64,000 bases of DNA, taken from Hypomesus transpacificus (Eukaryota > Chordata > Actinopteri > Osmeriformes > Osmeridae). Below are positions 1-22,806 of the stretch, piece after piece; within the stretch, counting starts at the first letter, position 1, and the number at the start of each line of letters is the position of its first letter. The stretch lies in NCBI RefSeq assembly GCF_021917145.1, contig NW_025813698.1, forward strand, positions 286,501-350,500, read 5' to 3'. The notes below the pieces were generated by a model that saw only the letters and a list, made by a program, of their open reading frames with translations, had not been told where the DNA came from and did no database searches. The position numbers and the translations under genes are program-made.

Positions 1-650
1 TTTTTTAAAGATAGATCTCTACTCCAGCATCTCTGACCTGACCTCAATGAGGAATAGGAGGCCGTCAGCTGATATAGTCCCATGTGACGCCTTCAGTGGA
101 AAATCACAGAGAAGGTAATGGCAACGATCTACACTAGAACATGGATAATACAGTGTCATCAACACCCGTACATTACTATTCTTGCCCAATTTATTTGTTT
201 GTATTCACGCCTATAATTCCTATTTTTCAGTTATTCCCCAGATGTATTCACTCCTGTAGGCGTATTACATCACTTACACCAGACTCCTTGAATGGTATGT
301 TTGCCAATACACACCCCACAGTGATTTAGTGGGAGGAACATCCAGAAATACTTTTTAATGAGCAAGTTTTGAAATTAGAAATTGTTTTCTTTTGTATGAT
401 AATTGTATTTTTTTGTAGCATTAATAAACGTAGTAAAGAGTCCTTATTCACCTGCTTACAGCACCAACTAATGAGTGAGCTTTAGAGCTTCAAGGATTGC
501 AAATGGGACGCTGAGCTGACGTCATCAGCATGCGCCTATTGAGAGTCGACACGAGGATGTGACTACCGCTGATCATTTTTATTTTCATTTCGATCTAAAC
601 TAGTGACTTAGTTGTATAATAATTGGTCGATGACGTAAGAATTAGCAAAA
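1..650 (+). promoter_or_regulatory. ddx49 upstream region and 5' UTR
   Basis: No convincing coding exon is seen in the first 650 bases. The last 150 bases before the ddx49 start look like a TATA-less housekeeping promoter. A perfect cAMP-response element TGACGTCA lies at 517-524, an NRF1-like GCATGCGCC at about 528-536, and a second CRE-like TGACGTAA at 630-637, only about 14 bases before the ATG. The sites are read directly; that they drive ddx49 is inferred from position. Confidence 0.5.
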
Positions 651-3600
651 ATGTCTGAGTTTTCCGCCCTAGGGCTGTCAAATTGGTTGATACAACAATG
701 TACACAATTGGGGATCAGTAAACCAACACCCGTCCAGGAGAACTGTGTGCCACCAATTTTGGAAGGTAAGACTATTAGCCAGGTAGCTAATCTTTTTTAT
801 AAACTTTATTCAAACAAAATGCCATATTTTGACCTAACAGCCTCTTGAAATAATGTTTAGCTGATTATTCAGTAGATAACGAACATATTTGTGGATTCTC
901 ATGGTTTTCCTCTAGGTCGGGATGTGATGGGCTGTGCAAAAACTGGCAGTGGAAAGACTGCCGCGTTTGTTTTACCAGTGCTCCAGAAGTTATCTGAGGA
1001 TCCCTTTGGGATATTCTGTCTCGTGCTCACGCCAACCAGGTTAGTGGATCTCTGGCTTGTTAGATTAGTTGTATAATCAGCCAAATAAGACTAGCTTTGT
1101 GTATTTAAATCAAGCTATATGTGACTAGCTTTAAGTATTTACGATTAAAAGAGTTTTTAATCCGTTTTTTTTGCAGAGAGTTGGCGTACCAGATTGCTGA
1201 GCAGTTCAGAGTCTTTGGCAAACCGCTGGGCTTGAGGGATTGTATTATTGTTGGTGGAATGGGTAAAGCCTTATATAAGATTTTATGAAAAGAGGATGAT
1301 ACCTCAATAGCGACCTTAAGCCTTGACTGTCAAACCGCTGTTTGAAACTTCCATGTTATTTTGCCAACAGACATGATCACTCAAGCCTTGGAGTTGTCAA
1401 ATAAGCCTCACATTGTTGTAGCCACACCAGGACGGCTGGCAGACCATATACGAAGCTCCAACACCTTTAGCATGAAGAATATCAGGTTTCTGGTGAGTCT
1501 GAGACGGCTAAACAATCCATGTTGGTTTGACTGAGGTGTACAGACAGAAACACTTCTATGAACATTTGAGACATTACTGTCAGAAAAGTTATCATGTTGT
1601 TTTGATACACCACTCAATTGTTTCAATATAAACAATTGGGGGACCTCAATTAACTACTGGTGTAGTTACCATGATCCCCAACTGGTCCTGACAGTGTTTC
1701 CTTGTGACAGATCATGGATGAAGCGGATCGCCTGCTGGAGCAGGGCTGCACAGACTTCACCAAGGACCTGGAGGTGATTCTGGGGGCTGTGCCAGCCAAA
1801 CGCCAGACTCTCCTCTTCAGTGCCACCCTCACAGACACTCTGCAGGAGCTCAAAAGCATCGCCATGAACGAACCCTTCTTCTGGGAAAGCAAATCTGAGT
1901 AAGTATATTATTGAACTAATCTCTGCTAATGACTCGTAGAAAATAACTCCTATGATCATATAGAATTTATTTTAATAAGTAAACCTTTGATTCAAGAGTC
2001 ACAGAACGCACTCATATAGTGTTTAGGAATAAAGGGATACATCTAGTTTGTTTTTCTTTTAGGACACGCACGGTCGAAGAGTTGGATCAGAGATACATTC
2101 TAACCCCAGAGAAAGTGAAAGACGCCTACCTGGTGCACCTGATCCAGAAGTTTCAAGACGAGCATGATGATTGGTCCATCATGATCTTCACCAGCACCTG
2201 CAAGTAAGAGCTTCTTGGGCCACAGCCGCCACACACTGTTTTAGTCTGTCCTGAAATGACAAACGTGCTAAAGATTAAATGTTCATAAACAGCCTTTTGT
2301 TCAAATGACAGATTTGCTCTGTGATCTATTTATTTAGTATATTCGATTTATTATTGCTATCTGCATATTTAGGAAGTTTCACTTATTCAAGCTCAACATA
2401 GATGTAAATTATGTTCTGTGTACTTATGTCATGTTATGCCAGGTGCTTGCGTTGTCTTGTCTTAAGAATTTCAGCGCCCAGTCTGACCTTGTGTTGTTCT
2501 GTGGACCTGACAAATAAAACTTGAACTTGATCTGTCCTTAGAAATTGTCAAATACTTACTATGATGCTCCGCGAGTTCAACTTCCCCACCATTTCCTTAC
2601 ATTCTATGATGAAGCAGGTAAGTGAGAGTCTATTAGAAAAATACCAGATACATTTGATAGGGCAATCATTAACAGAAAAAACTTCATATCATATGTTTGG
2701 TGAAAATGAATGTGCAAAAATATTCTCGTAAACCTTATGCATATTTGTATACAGTGTAGATGGATAATAGATTTTCTAAATGTATTTAACAAGTTGTGCT
2801 TATTCTTTTCAAAGAAACAACGTTTTACCAACCTAGCAAAGTTCAAGTCCAGTGTCTACAAAATCCTCATAGCAACAGATGTGGCAGCCAGGTAAGATTG
2901 CATGAAAATATGTCCAAAACCTGACCAGCCTTCTCTTTGTAATACATTGACTTTTGGAAACTATTTTTTCAATTTCAAAAACAATTAGGGGTCTGGATAT
3001 TCCAACAGTCCAGGTCGTCATCAACCATAACACTCCAGGTCTGCCAAAAATCTACATCCACAGAGTTGGAAGAACAGCCAGAGCAGGTAACAGAGCTCTG
3101 TGGTTACTGCATTTTTACATGTCGACTACCCATTTGATTAAACAACTTCCTGTTTCCTCTGCAGGAAGAAATGGTGTCTCGATTACTCTGGTGACTCAGT
3201 ACGACATCCACCTGGTCCAGTCTATTGAGGAACAGATTCGTAAGGCTGTTTCTATCCATCTATAGACTATTATGAACCATGTAATAATATGTAACCACAG
3301 CAACCATATCTGTCAACAGCCGTGAAGTCGTGAACCTTAAAATGAAGGCTTCGGTCTTAAGTTACGTCAATCATCTAAGCTTTGTAATTAAATGGAAAGG
3401 TTAGCGTTTGTGATTGCCATCAACGGTATTAAAAAATCAGTCACACAAAGCATGTTAAGCAACTGTAGGCAACTATACACATTTCATGAGTTCTACTTTT
3501 GTTGGTTTAGAGACTAAGCTGAGTGAGTATTCAGTTGAAGAGAAAGATGTGCTGAAGATCCTCACCCAAGTCAACGTGACAAGAAGAGAGTGTGAAATCG

Positions 3601-4104
3601 TAAGGCCCATCAGAAAATACATTCATATCAATGTCAACATCAGTGTGTGGCTTCATATGTAATCAAGTGCTGTTTCTCTTTTCTGTGTTTGTGTAGAGAC
3701 TTGAGTCTACAGATTTCGATGAGAAGAAGGAGATCAACAAAAGGAAACAGATGATCCTGGAAGGGAAAGTACGTTTCCTGTTAAACATTGCAGCTTCCAA
3801 TGATTTATCCAGTGTTTTGATATGGATTAGACAAGATTTTAGGCTTTTCAGGAAAGTATGACGCATTCACAATGATCTGTACAACCCAATTCTCTCTTCA
3901 AATCTGTTAACTTTCATTCCTGTTTATCAGGATCCAGACTTGGAGGCAAAAAGAAAGGCGGAACTGGACAAGATCCGTAGTGAAAAAAGAAAGTTTAAGG
4001 AGCGGATTCAAGAAACGATTCAGAAGAAACAACAGGGAATGTTGAAAAAGAAACAGATGAAGAGTAAACATATCCAAAAGAAAAAGGCTGCAAAGCCCAC
4101 ATAA
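651..4104 (+). CDS. ddx49: ATP-dependent RNA helicase DDX49
   Basis: DEAD-box helicase of the DDX49 (yeast Dbp8-like) family, a nucleolar protein known for pre-rRNA processing in small-subunit ribosome assembly. Thirteen coding exons: 651-765, 916-1039, 1177-1262, 1371-1492, 1711-1898, 2063-2203, 2542-2617, 2815-2891, 2989-3086, 3165-3239, 3511-3599, 3697-3768, 3931-4104. They sum to 1437 nt, giving 478 aa (human about 483). Visible motifs: Q motif near residue 25 (KPTPVQENC), Walker A AKTGSGKT at 46-53, PTRELA, DEAD as DEAD at 152-155 (IMDEADRLL), SAT at 186-188, and HRVGRTAR at 334-341 with the arginine finger. The C-terminus after the helicase core is Lys/Arg-rich and probably coiled. All introns are GT-AG. 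A poly(A) signal AATAAA is at 4217-4222. The gene converges on upf1. Confidence 0.97.
2425..2532 (+). repeat. Retroelement 3'-tail-like fragment in ddx49 intron 6
   Basis: The intron between 2203 and 2542 ends in text resembling a common teleost retroelement tail, including a CCTGACAAATAAAACTTGAAC-type ending with a short repeated TTGAAC motif near 2508-2530. No target-site duplication was found. Family assignment (LINE or SINE 3' end) is from memory and uncertain. Confidence 0.35.
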
Positions 4105-4216
4105 CACCTAGTTGTAAATGATTGTGTGTATATTTTTGTATATTTGATCATACATTTTTTCCACCTATGTTGCCATGGTTTATTCTGGTATTTCTCTTTT
4201 AGGCTTGTGTAGTTTC

Positions 4217-4262
4217 AATAAATCACAATACATGGGCAAATTGGTGACAATCAAACTTTATT
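4217..4262. terminator. Back-to-back poly(A) signals of ddx49 (+) and upf1 (-)
   Basis: AATAAA on the plus strand at 4217-4222 serves ddx49. TTTATT at 4257-4262 reads AATAAA on the minus strand and is a good candidate end for the long upf1 3' UTR. Normal cleavage 15-25 bases downstream would put both ends near 4235-4245, so the transcripts end almost on the same bases or overlap slightly. Confidence 0.55.
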
Positions 4263-7201
4263 GATGCGTTCAGTTTTACAAGAATTTAATCCCAATGTGA
4301 ATCGTCTTGATTAGTCTTTACTGCAAGTAAGATCAAATCATGTACCCTTATCAGAAACGTGTCCAATTAATCTAGGGTTTGCACTCTAACTCTGAGGGCT
4401 GTAAGGTGGACACCAATGGTAGCCTCCCTAAAACTGGCAAAACATTTCATTTCTTGCCTGCATTTCAAACCTTTCATTTAGTTCTGTGTTGGGCAACTAC
4501 AGCTCATTCTGGCAAAGAAAACATGGATCTCTTTTGGTCCAGAGGAAAACAGTTGTACTATCTGTAGGATGGTTTTCAAATGAGTGATGGGTACTATAGG
4601 CCTGAAATGGAAAATGAGTTAATTGCACAAAAGAACATGAACACGGAAATCACAATCTTGCAATGTACTACTTCTAAACACACTGTTCAACCATATTTAG
4701 CTAGTATGTGACAGCATGATTGTCAAACAATGTGTGTTTTGGATTCACAGAAATTAAAATCAAGCTAGCGGCCTTTTTATGTGGAAGTAAACGGAAGGAA
4801 GCAGGTGGTAAAATGAGTACATTCTCATGGTGTTCCGCACACAACATTCTAAAAACTGATACACAAGACTAAACCCTCAAATCCGAAACATCCACAGTTG
4901 AAGGAGTATCTGGAACAAAAAGTAAACCATAACTTCTACCTCATCCCCTTCATCACTGAATAAGCTACTCAAAACAAAATACAACAGTAAAAACTACAAA
5001 AAGGGGACTACAATCTACCCAGCTCACAACATGGCACACAGAAGCTAATAGTTCCACTGGGCAAAATGGAATGAGCTCAAGGTTGACGTTAAACATAATT
5101 CACAAAAAGGGAGGGTGGGGTGTGTTCAGAAAGCCATACCGATACGATGGAAAACATCTATGAGGGATCAACTATAGGGAAGGCGACATTGTCTTTAAAA
5201 ACACAAAATAAAAAGTACACAAAGCAAAGCACTTCAACCAACCAGGATTCATACCAACTCAGAGAAGGAAGGTGGCTTCCCTCCGTGCGTCCCTACAGAG
5301 ACCACAACACCACGGCCTGTTCATCTCTGGGGTCTATGGAGCTTGTTTTTGTATTCCTCGTGTGGTAATATTGGTTATGAGGTTAACATATGCTGGCATA
5401 GGTTTTTCCTTACATTCGTGTGTTTGCTGCTTTTTACACCTGAAGATAAGCTAGTTCTTATAGGCACCGGTTCAGATACTCACTCTTATTGTGAGAATGA
5501 CGTAAGAAATCCTTTTTCAATAAACGTATGGAATCAGCACCAGTCCAATGTTATTTGAAATGGCTCATATGGATGTGAGATACCTCTACAAGTACATTTT
5601 ATGTAGCCTCCATACAAAAACACCGAACCGTGAGTGACAGTTGATGACTCCTGATTAAATCATCTCTTCTAGAGGTTAAGGGGCTCATGCAGTACTGGCT
5701 ATATTAGTCTGACCACATCCTTCAGCCACCTTCCTTTTCAACCTGTTTGGTATTTGTATGCGCCTACCTCTTACAATTAACCACAATCACAAAAGCATGT
5801 GTAGCCTTATACAGGTTCTATTATCTGCCTTTCACATCTTTTTCTTTACTGGGGCTTGATTCATACAGACAGACAGTATTTCCCCATGGGAGGCCCTCAC
5901 AGCCCCCAAATAAAGACCTTCTTCAAAGCAGTTGCTAAGCATACAAAGCATAAAAATAAAATAAAAACATCAAAAATGTCCCCGCCCAATATTACAACAG
6001 GCCTTGTTTTTATCTTATATTCTATGCTGGTCATTGTTGATAGTTAGAATTTTTTTTAGGTTTTTTTGCTTTTGTGCTTTGCAATAAGAAAGGTACTTCA
6101 AAAAACGAAAAAGAAAAAAATATATATCAGTCTCACGATTATGGATCTCTCTAATCCACAACTCACATCTTGAGAAACTTTCGTCTGAAATCCCCATGCC
6201 ACTCCACCATAGACTTGTAGTCAACCACCTTTTTTTTGTTTTAAAGACCTGTTGAAAAAGCCAATGGTTCCCAAGGCAATCAAAGGCATTTAAATTCAAA
6301 GTTCTTTAATATCAGACTTTAAGCGCAGAAACCGTGTCAACTCAGAAGCTGAACGATGACGAGAGGCCTCGACTGCTCCTACGGAGGCTGCGGAGGCCCA
6401 CTGATGAGATCCCGGGTCCAGGAGAACACAGCCACCACTCTGCTTTCACTTCTATCGAATGCTAAATGAGTCTGGACTTCAAACAGGCTGGACAACCAAT
6501 CAACTTTGAGGTGAGGATTACCTGCGTTGCCTACTTGTCAGCGATCCACACCCCCTCCCCGGTTTCATCCCCCTCTCCTCCTTTCAAGAGCGGGACACTC
6601 ACCAAATTGCTTGAGAACTTAGCCCTTCCCCAGTTATCCCCGAGCAGACCATTCCCCTCAGAGGTGCGAGAGTGGAGACGGGAGTGATGGTGTGTGGAGG
6701 GGGGGGGTGGGGGGTGGGGTGGTGGGCCACTTTCGTTGGGAGATGTGCCTCGTTTCGTTTCCCTGCGCGAGACCTCACCAGGTCTTCTTCGTCTTCCCCC
6801 TGCGGCAGCTTGAGCTCCTGCCTTCGTCCGTTTCCTGCCCTCATCCACGTCCCCCGTGTTCCAGCGGTGGTCGCTTGCTCCCCGCTCGTCCTCGCTCTTC
6901 CTGCCCGTCTGTTTTCGTTCTCTGACGCCTCTTCTCTCTCTCTCGCTCGTGATTGGTCGATTTCTCTCTCCTGTTGCTTTCACACGGTGGTGCTTCAGTT
7001 GTAGCAGAGGAAAACAGGTATCCATTTTTTGTTTTTATCATTACCCAGATTAAAATGCTGACGAACTAAGCTCTGCTGAAGCCTAGCTCCCCTCTTCCAA
7101 CAACCTACGGGAAAAGAACAAACAAGATGTTTACGATACAGTTCGCCAACGCAAAGTCTTCCGGCCAGAAAGATGAAAACAAAAACCAGTGCGCTTACAC
7201 T
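4240..7201 (-). other. Probable upf1 3' UTR
   Basis: No gene-like exon is visible on either strand between the ddx49 end and the upf1 stop codon. The stretch reads best as one long upf1 3' UTR of about 2.9 kb on the minus strand, ending at the minus-strand AATAAA at 4257-4262. It includes a GC- and purine/pyrimidine-biased block at 6530-7000 with a G run near 6700. Open frames there are composition-driven. UTR extent is inferred; no transcript data were available. Confidence 0.45.
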
Positions 7202-17045
<9,844 letters not shown>

Positions 17046-19436
17046 ACCTCATCCGCAATGAAATTTTATTCTGTTTACATAAACAACATATACAATCACT
17101 TCAAAAAAATACTAGCAGAACGTGAAGGTAGACATCAAACTAGTAAACCAAGACACTGCCTGAAGATTGATCTGGTTAGCAAGATTTTTTCATATCAAGT
17201 AAAACAATTATAAACTCATAAAAAAAGAGGAAGAAAGGCCATGTTTATATGAAAACATGGTATAAGGACATCAATAATGCACAAAGGACCATTTAGGTGG
17301 TGGTACACATTTTGGCCTGATGTTGTAGCCTCACTTTTATTGAAAAACGGACCTTTTGGTAACTGTGTGGATTTTACAATAACAACATATTTCAACAAGG
17401 TCAAGGCACAGGTCAGATGTCAAGTGTAAATTAAAACATACACTGAAGAAACATCATGGGTTAAGGCTTTTATGTCTGTTAGTTGAGAGTAAGGTCAGTT
17501 TAAGAGCATGCCATTTCATATATTCAGCAAAACCTGCAAGCTTTCCTTGAATGACATTCCCTGATGACCATGTACAATTTTCCTAACAAAAAACAGAATC
17601 TCAATATCTCCTCATTTCATTCAACGGTATAAAACAAAACATGAACTGTGAGTAATTTGATCCTGGTAGGCAATTGGAGTTAAGTTTTAAAACAATACAG
17701 CAACAACAAACACAAACGTATACTACAATGCTCAGAATCGGCAATAAGAATTTGGATGCACACAGTTAATTCCTTATAGGGATATGCAGTTTAGTCAAGC
17801 TTTTCTAAACAAATAAGGACAGACTCGATGATTGATGCTGTTATCTACCACTAACTGTAGCATTTCACAGAGGTGCCTTTTCAACACATGAAATGTATCC
17901 TTCTTTCCACCTTTGATTATGATTTGACACAAGTAAATAGGTGAAATCATGTACATCTGTTCTCAATCCTGGCATCTCATCACTAATTTTCAGAGATGGG
18001 AAAAAGGAATCAATTGAAACTCAAAGACGGGAAACAATAATCTGTGGATTCAAATAATTAACCTTTTCAGACATGTGCTAGTCAAAGAGAGATCAGACCA
18101 ACAATAACAACTAACAACTAAAACAACTGTAAAACAAGTACATTTTCAAAAACCTTTACAGGAAGTTGTGTCAATCCAGTTGATAAAATAAAATTGAAAG
18201 TGCCTCACAGCGTCCAAGTCCCAATTCTTATATTCCAAACGTGATAAAATTAAGTGTTTAGAATTGGTAACTGCAATGGACTGATTCGGTAAAGTGGGCA
18301 AATCAAAGCTATTTATTTATAAACCATAATACAGTATATATTTTCAAATATAATCTCATAGGTGCAGATGTCTGGGTGTGTTACATCTAGTCAGAATTGG
18401 GAAAAAGCATTTGACAATATGACTAAGAACCAACCCGTTCCCTGATATAAATAACCTTATTAAAGGAAGACAACTTCTTATAAAGAAAAACGACTCAGAA
18501 GCAAGTCACCAATATAAAACTGCAAGATTTTGCAAAGTACTTAAAAAAAAGAATATAAGAACAGCAACTCTAACAATGTTGAGAAGAAACTATGCCAATG
18601 GTATATGCAATTTGCAGCTCAAAGATAAAATATTTTATAAAACATCTAGGCCTCAAAGCCTCAAGACAGCACCATTTCATCACTTCAATATACAGTAAAA
18701 CCTAAACAAATCATCTCTGTGATTCTTACTGTGCTACTTCTTGTGCTACTTGAATGTGGCTCACAAGTTCAATATGTTCAATGAAATGTGTGACAAAACA
18801 TCTGAAATACATGGGATTCAATGAGCCATGATAGTTAGAATCAAGACAAAGTGAATTGATAAATGAATAACCAAGTACTGCCCATCTCATTTGACAGTTA
18901 TCAAACAACCTGGGGGCCAAATTCATTTTCAAATGTTACCTCTATAAGAGAATAGAGTATAAGAACATAGGTATTGCAGTAATCCTAAAACTAGATTACA
19001 ATAAAAGTTACATTAGAGACTACATCAGTAAGTTTGTATATGCATGAGAGTTAATGGATAAATGTGATTGAAGAAGAAGCTGAGCATTAACAGTGGTCAA
19101 ATAACTAAAGAAACCGCATGTATATTGGGTTTCCTGTAATTCAAGTGAAACATGCTAGTACACAAAGGTAAAAGGGCAGTGTTTCAGAACAATTTCTCAA
19201 ATCTAGATAAGATGGGATGTAAGTCAAAACTGAGCACTTAACTACACTCAACCCAATTCGCTTGACCCTTCCCAATCATTAGCCGCTGTGTGAAAAACAC
19301 TGAACAAAACAAAAGTACAGAGTTAAACACTTGTGGAAATTACTGACAAGGATACAATAAAGAAAAACATAGTTTGGCTTCTTGTGGGTAAGTGCAATTA
19401 GTCTTGTATGTTAGTGGGGTAGAGGCTTGGCGGGCT
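17046..19436 (-). other. Probable pgpep1 3' UTR, AT-rich
   Basis: No coding exon is seen on either strand. The stretch is AT-rich, follows the pgpep1 stop, and reaches a minus-strand AATAAA at 17065-17070; other candidate signals occur near 17336 and 18310. It most likely holds a long pgpep1 3' UTR of up to 2.4 kb. Confidence 0.4.
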
Positions 19437-22400
19437 TCAGTGGGTCACTTTATGTACATGCTGGCAGTGGATCTTCCCCTCAGCTTGGTCCAGCAGGTCC
19501 AGCATTTCTTGAACAATAGCTTGCAGGGCCCGGCCCAGGACTTCCCCACTGTAGGGATTCCCTATAGGGGGGACATGGATGAACGCAGATCGTCCACGGC
19601 TCAGGTATAAAGAAGTGTAGTAGGTGAAGTCACAAAGGTATCTGTTAAGGAGAGATAGAGACGAGAAGGCGTTGAGAGATTCTCGAAAATATGACTTTCT
19701 GTACTGAACCGTATGTACTGTACTACAGTATACTTCCAAATTAAAATACCCTGTTCTTATGTATATATATATATATATACATAATATATATATATATATA
19801 TGTTTATATGTTTGACAGGTTTGTAATTACTTTAATGATACAATACTATACTCTCATGACCACATCCTAATTATTGTGGCCATTAGCTGTGGTAATCATT
19901 AGAAGAACTGACTAGTCACAATATTGTAATAAATGTCACGGCTTTTACATTTTATCACAAGCACAACTAAACAAGTAGATATTTACCTTCCAGCATCTTT
20001 GGAGACAGACACGGCCACCCCTAAGCCTGTGGCTGCCACTCTCTTGCAGACAGATTCCATATCAATAACAGAGTCAATGCAATCAGGACCTCCCACAACA
20101 CAACACTGTGAATCTGGACAGAAGCTGCTGTTGTCCAAGCCTTTGTAGCCATGGTTACGACCGCTTTTCTCCAGCGTAACTGTCGTTGCCATTGCGGACA
20201 CTCCGACATGAACAACTAACTGTTTCCAAGGAGAACAATAGAACATGGTATTCAATTCACTAACTGCTGCAGGACAAACTGCATATAACATGACATGACT
20301 CTAAAGTAGCCCAGGAAGAGGTGAAATTAGATGATCTTATCTTACTTGTGGATGATACTTTTTCCATAGTGAAGGTATCAAACTCTGAACGGTCTGATAC
20401 TCCACAGGTACTTCACATACATGCAGTATGTCATTGCCCAAGCCCAGCTTCTTCAGTTCCTTTAAATAAAAATAACAATAAAAAAAAGGTAACTAATACT
20501 GGAGGATAAGTTTGTCTTTGGTACGTGATAAGTGGATTGAAATCACTACACATGATTTAAGTAACCTAACATTTTCTTGGACCTAATCAGATTTGCAAGC
20601 TGATCTCTTTTTGACAGGAAAACGGAAACAGTCAAGCCAACAAATCCAAATTCAAAAGGGAATGATTATTTTGAGGAAGATAAATCAGTATGACTTTAAC
20701 AGACGGCTTCCCAATCCTCTACAAAGGGCAACTGGCCAGACCCCTATTAATATTGAAAAGAGGGTTGTTTGACCACGTCCCTGACCCTGCCACAAAGGAC
20801 CCTATTGTTTGCTTTTAATATCCTTATCAAGTCCGTCTAGACACCCTGACAACTATTGTCCCTCTCCAATATGCCCATGCAGAATCTTAACACTACTTCT
20901 GCCACACTCAGCCTTGTTACGTATCTCTCCTTTAGCAGGGTGGCTTAGAGAGAGACACATGACCATGACTTATCACCTACGCAATGCAAGGGTAAGGCAA
21001 TCTCTTTTCTATTGTCAATTATGTAAACGTTGATCTTAGAAAGAGAATTTTGTGTTTTTTCACCAACTGTACCTAAAAGTAACTTTGGAAAGTTAAACAC
21101 ATAGGGGACAGGCAATTTTTTGAAATTTGAACAATTTTTATCACCTGCTGTGTGGATGGCTTCATGTTATATGTACATACAATACATTTAACTAACATAT
21201 AATACATAAACATACGATATACAAGTCTTCTGACAATGGTGTCTGAAATGCAAACAGCACTTGACTGACATAAAAGACAGGTTGATGAAGATGACATTAT
21301 GTTAAAATAAAAGCTTTTTTAATACGCAGGGGTTTTCATACCTGCACTGCAACCCAACTGGCATTGATTGAGTGCTCTCCAAATGGCCCAAACCCTGAAA
21401 AATATGAAAGTTATAAATAAATAAAAATTGAGTACAGAACCTTCAATTGCTTGCTTTTTATTCCATAAATATGTGCCACAATACAATGTATGCTTATTTA
21501 AACATATGGGTTTTCTTTAAACATATTACACATATTAAGTGAATAATACATATTAGGTTATTTATTTTTTTGTCAGGATATGTATTTAGGGCCCCGCGAT
21601 TGGTTTCCCCCCCCCCCCCCCCCCCCTCCAACAAAATTGTAAAAAAAACAACAACGCCAATTACTAGGGCCCCATACACAAATTTTATTTAGGGCCCCCA
21701 AAACCCAAGGGCTGGCCCTGGTGGTAGTTAATATACAGTACATGTTACGGACGAATAAAGGTTTGCTTCCCTGTGTAAAGAGTGGGCTACCGACATGTTC
21801 CCTTGGGGACCCTGGGAAGTGTCTTACGAAAGGGGGGATTGAGGTCGGCAGCTGCAAGCCAGTTCTCTATTGTGAAGGCCCCTATTCCCAGGCAATCTAC
21901 ACATCTTTTATCCACTGACCACACTCCTCAACAGGCCTTTGTGTCTGGGGGACAAGTGAACGAGCTAGCTAACCAGTAACCAGCTGTGTCTTTATTGTAG
22001 TTAATAGACAGTGAACTTGGTCATGAAATACACTGAAGTTGGACAAATAGTTTAAGAATACATTAAAACGTTAATTAAGTGGACAATATTCAAGTACTGA
22101 GATGTGTGTGGCACTAGAAATCAAGTAAAGGCATTAATTCGTCAAAATACATGTCACTGCCGGCTAATGTGCACGTCAAGGGTTATCTAAGCGATCTTAG
22201 TTGAACACTGTTACTGTCATGCGCATATTTGTAAGCCAACGTACGGTTCCACGTAGACCATACCAGCAGCCAGAGGAATGAGATCGAAACAAAAATATCT
22301 ACATTGACAGACACTATATTAGCAATTCGTGTAACTAGCTTTGCATGTAAATATCCTCTGCAGTTTCACGTAACTTTTCTACACACTTCAGAGCGGCTTT

Positions 22401-22489
22401 GTTCACAGCCGAAATGTAGTTACTCCAGCAATAGTTCAACATAACATTTACTAACCTGTTACAACAACAGTCCGCGAACTATTGTCCAT
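19437..22489 (-). CDS. pgpep1: Pyroglutamyl-peptidase 1
   Basis: Cytosolic cysteine peptidase (family C15) that removes N-terminal pyroglutamate from peptides. Five coding exons on the minus strand: 22489-22456, 21394-21342, 20459-20346, 20219-19987, 19641-19437. Total 639 nt, giving 212 aa (human 209). The start MDNSSRTVVVTG was chosen because it aligns with the family N-terminus; an upstream in-frame ATG would add 63 atypical residues. Substrate-binding GFGPFGE is at residues 12-18. The catalytic triad is Glu84 (TTVTLEKSG), Cys148 (GRYLCDF) and His167 (SAFIHVPP), matching human Glu85/Cys149/His168. The C-terminus ends HVHKVTH. It is divergent from lsm4. Confidence 0.97.
19757..19803. repeat. 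(TA)n microsatellite in pgpep1 intron 4
   Basis: Two runs of alternating TA/AT with an ACATAA interruption between pgpep1 exons 4 and 5. Simple sequence, likely length-variable. Confidence 0.85.
21585..21722. repeat. GGGCCC-rich dispersed repeat fragment with poly-C run
   Basis: In pgpep1 intron 1. Contains repeated AGGGCCCC/AGGGCCCCC blocks, a run of about 20 C at 21606-21626, and ends GGGCTGGCCCTGG. It resembles a teleost interspersed repeat; family not identified. The C run is a likely sequencing-length uncertainty. Confidence 0.4.
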
Positions 22490-22806
22490 CTTCTCACTAG
22501 CTGAAGAAAGAGGACGAGCAAGTAATTTTTTGTAAGAAAGATTTCGTTTGTGTAGGGCTGGGTCTAGGCTGTTTTCACAGCTGATTGTGGTCTCGTCCAG
22601 TCCACACCACTTCTGTGTTAACACCAAACCTTTATGTCTTTCCTCTTTGGGACAAGAGTCGGATGTCCCGCCCATCACCTACCATTACCGTCGCCTAATT
22701 GGCCAGAATGATTGACATCTAGGGAGAAACTTCCACCAACCTATGAAGAGGGAAACAGCAAGCTAGCTTTTAAATCTAGCTAAAGTTGTTGATATAATCA
22801 GTTAGA
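22490..22806. promoter_or_regulatory. Shared bidirectional promoter, pgpep1 (-) / lsm4 (+)
   Basis: Only 317 bases separate the pgpep1 start (22489) and the lsm4 start (22807), which are transcribed away from each other. No TATA box is evident on either side, as expected for housekeeping bidirectional promoters. Both 5' UTRs must lie within this gap. Confidence 0.65.

Noticed and set aside
6531-7025. 164-codon open frame on the minus strand in the upf1 3' UTR
   Set aside because: Arg/Glu/Pro-rich low-complexity product caused by GC- and purine-biased sequence; no domain, no splice context, and it lies downstream of the upf1 stop.
22451-22678. N-terminally extended pgpep1 start (MMGGTSDSCPKE...)
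   Set aside because: The extra 63 residues do not resemble the family; the internal MDNSSRTVVVTG start aligns with known pyroglutamyl-peptidases and is nearer to the shared promoter layout.
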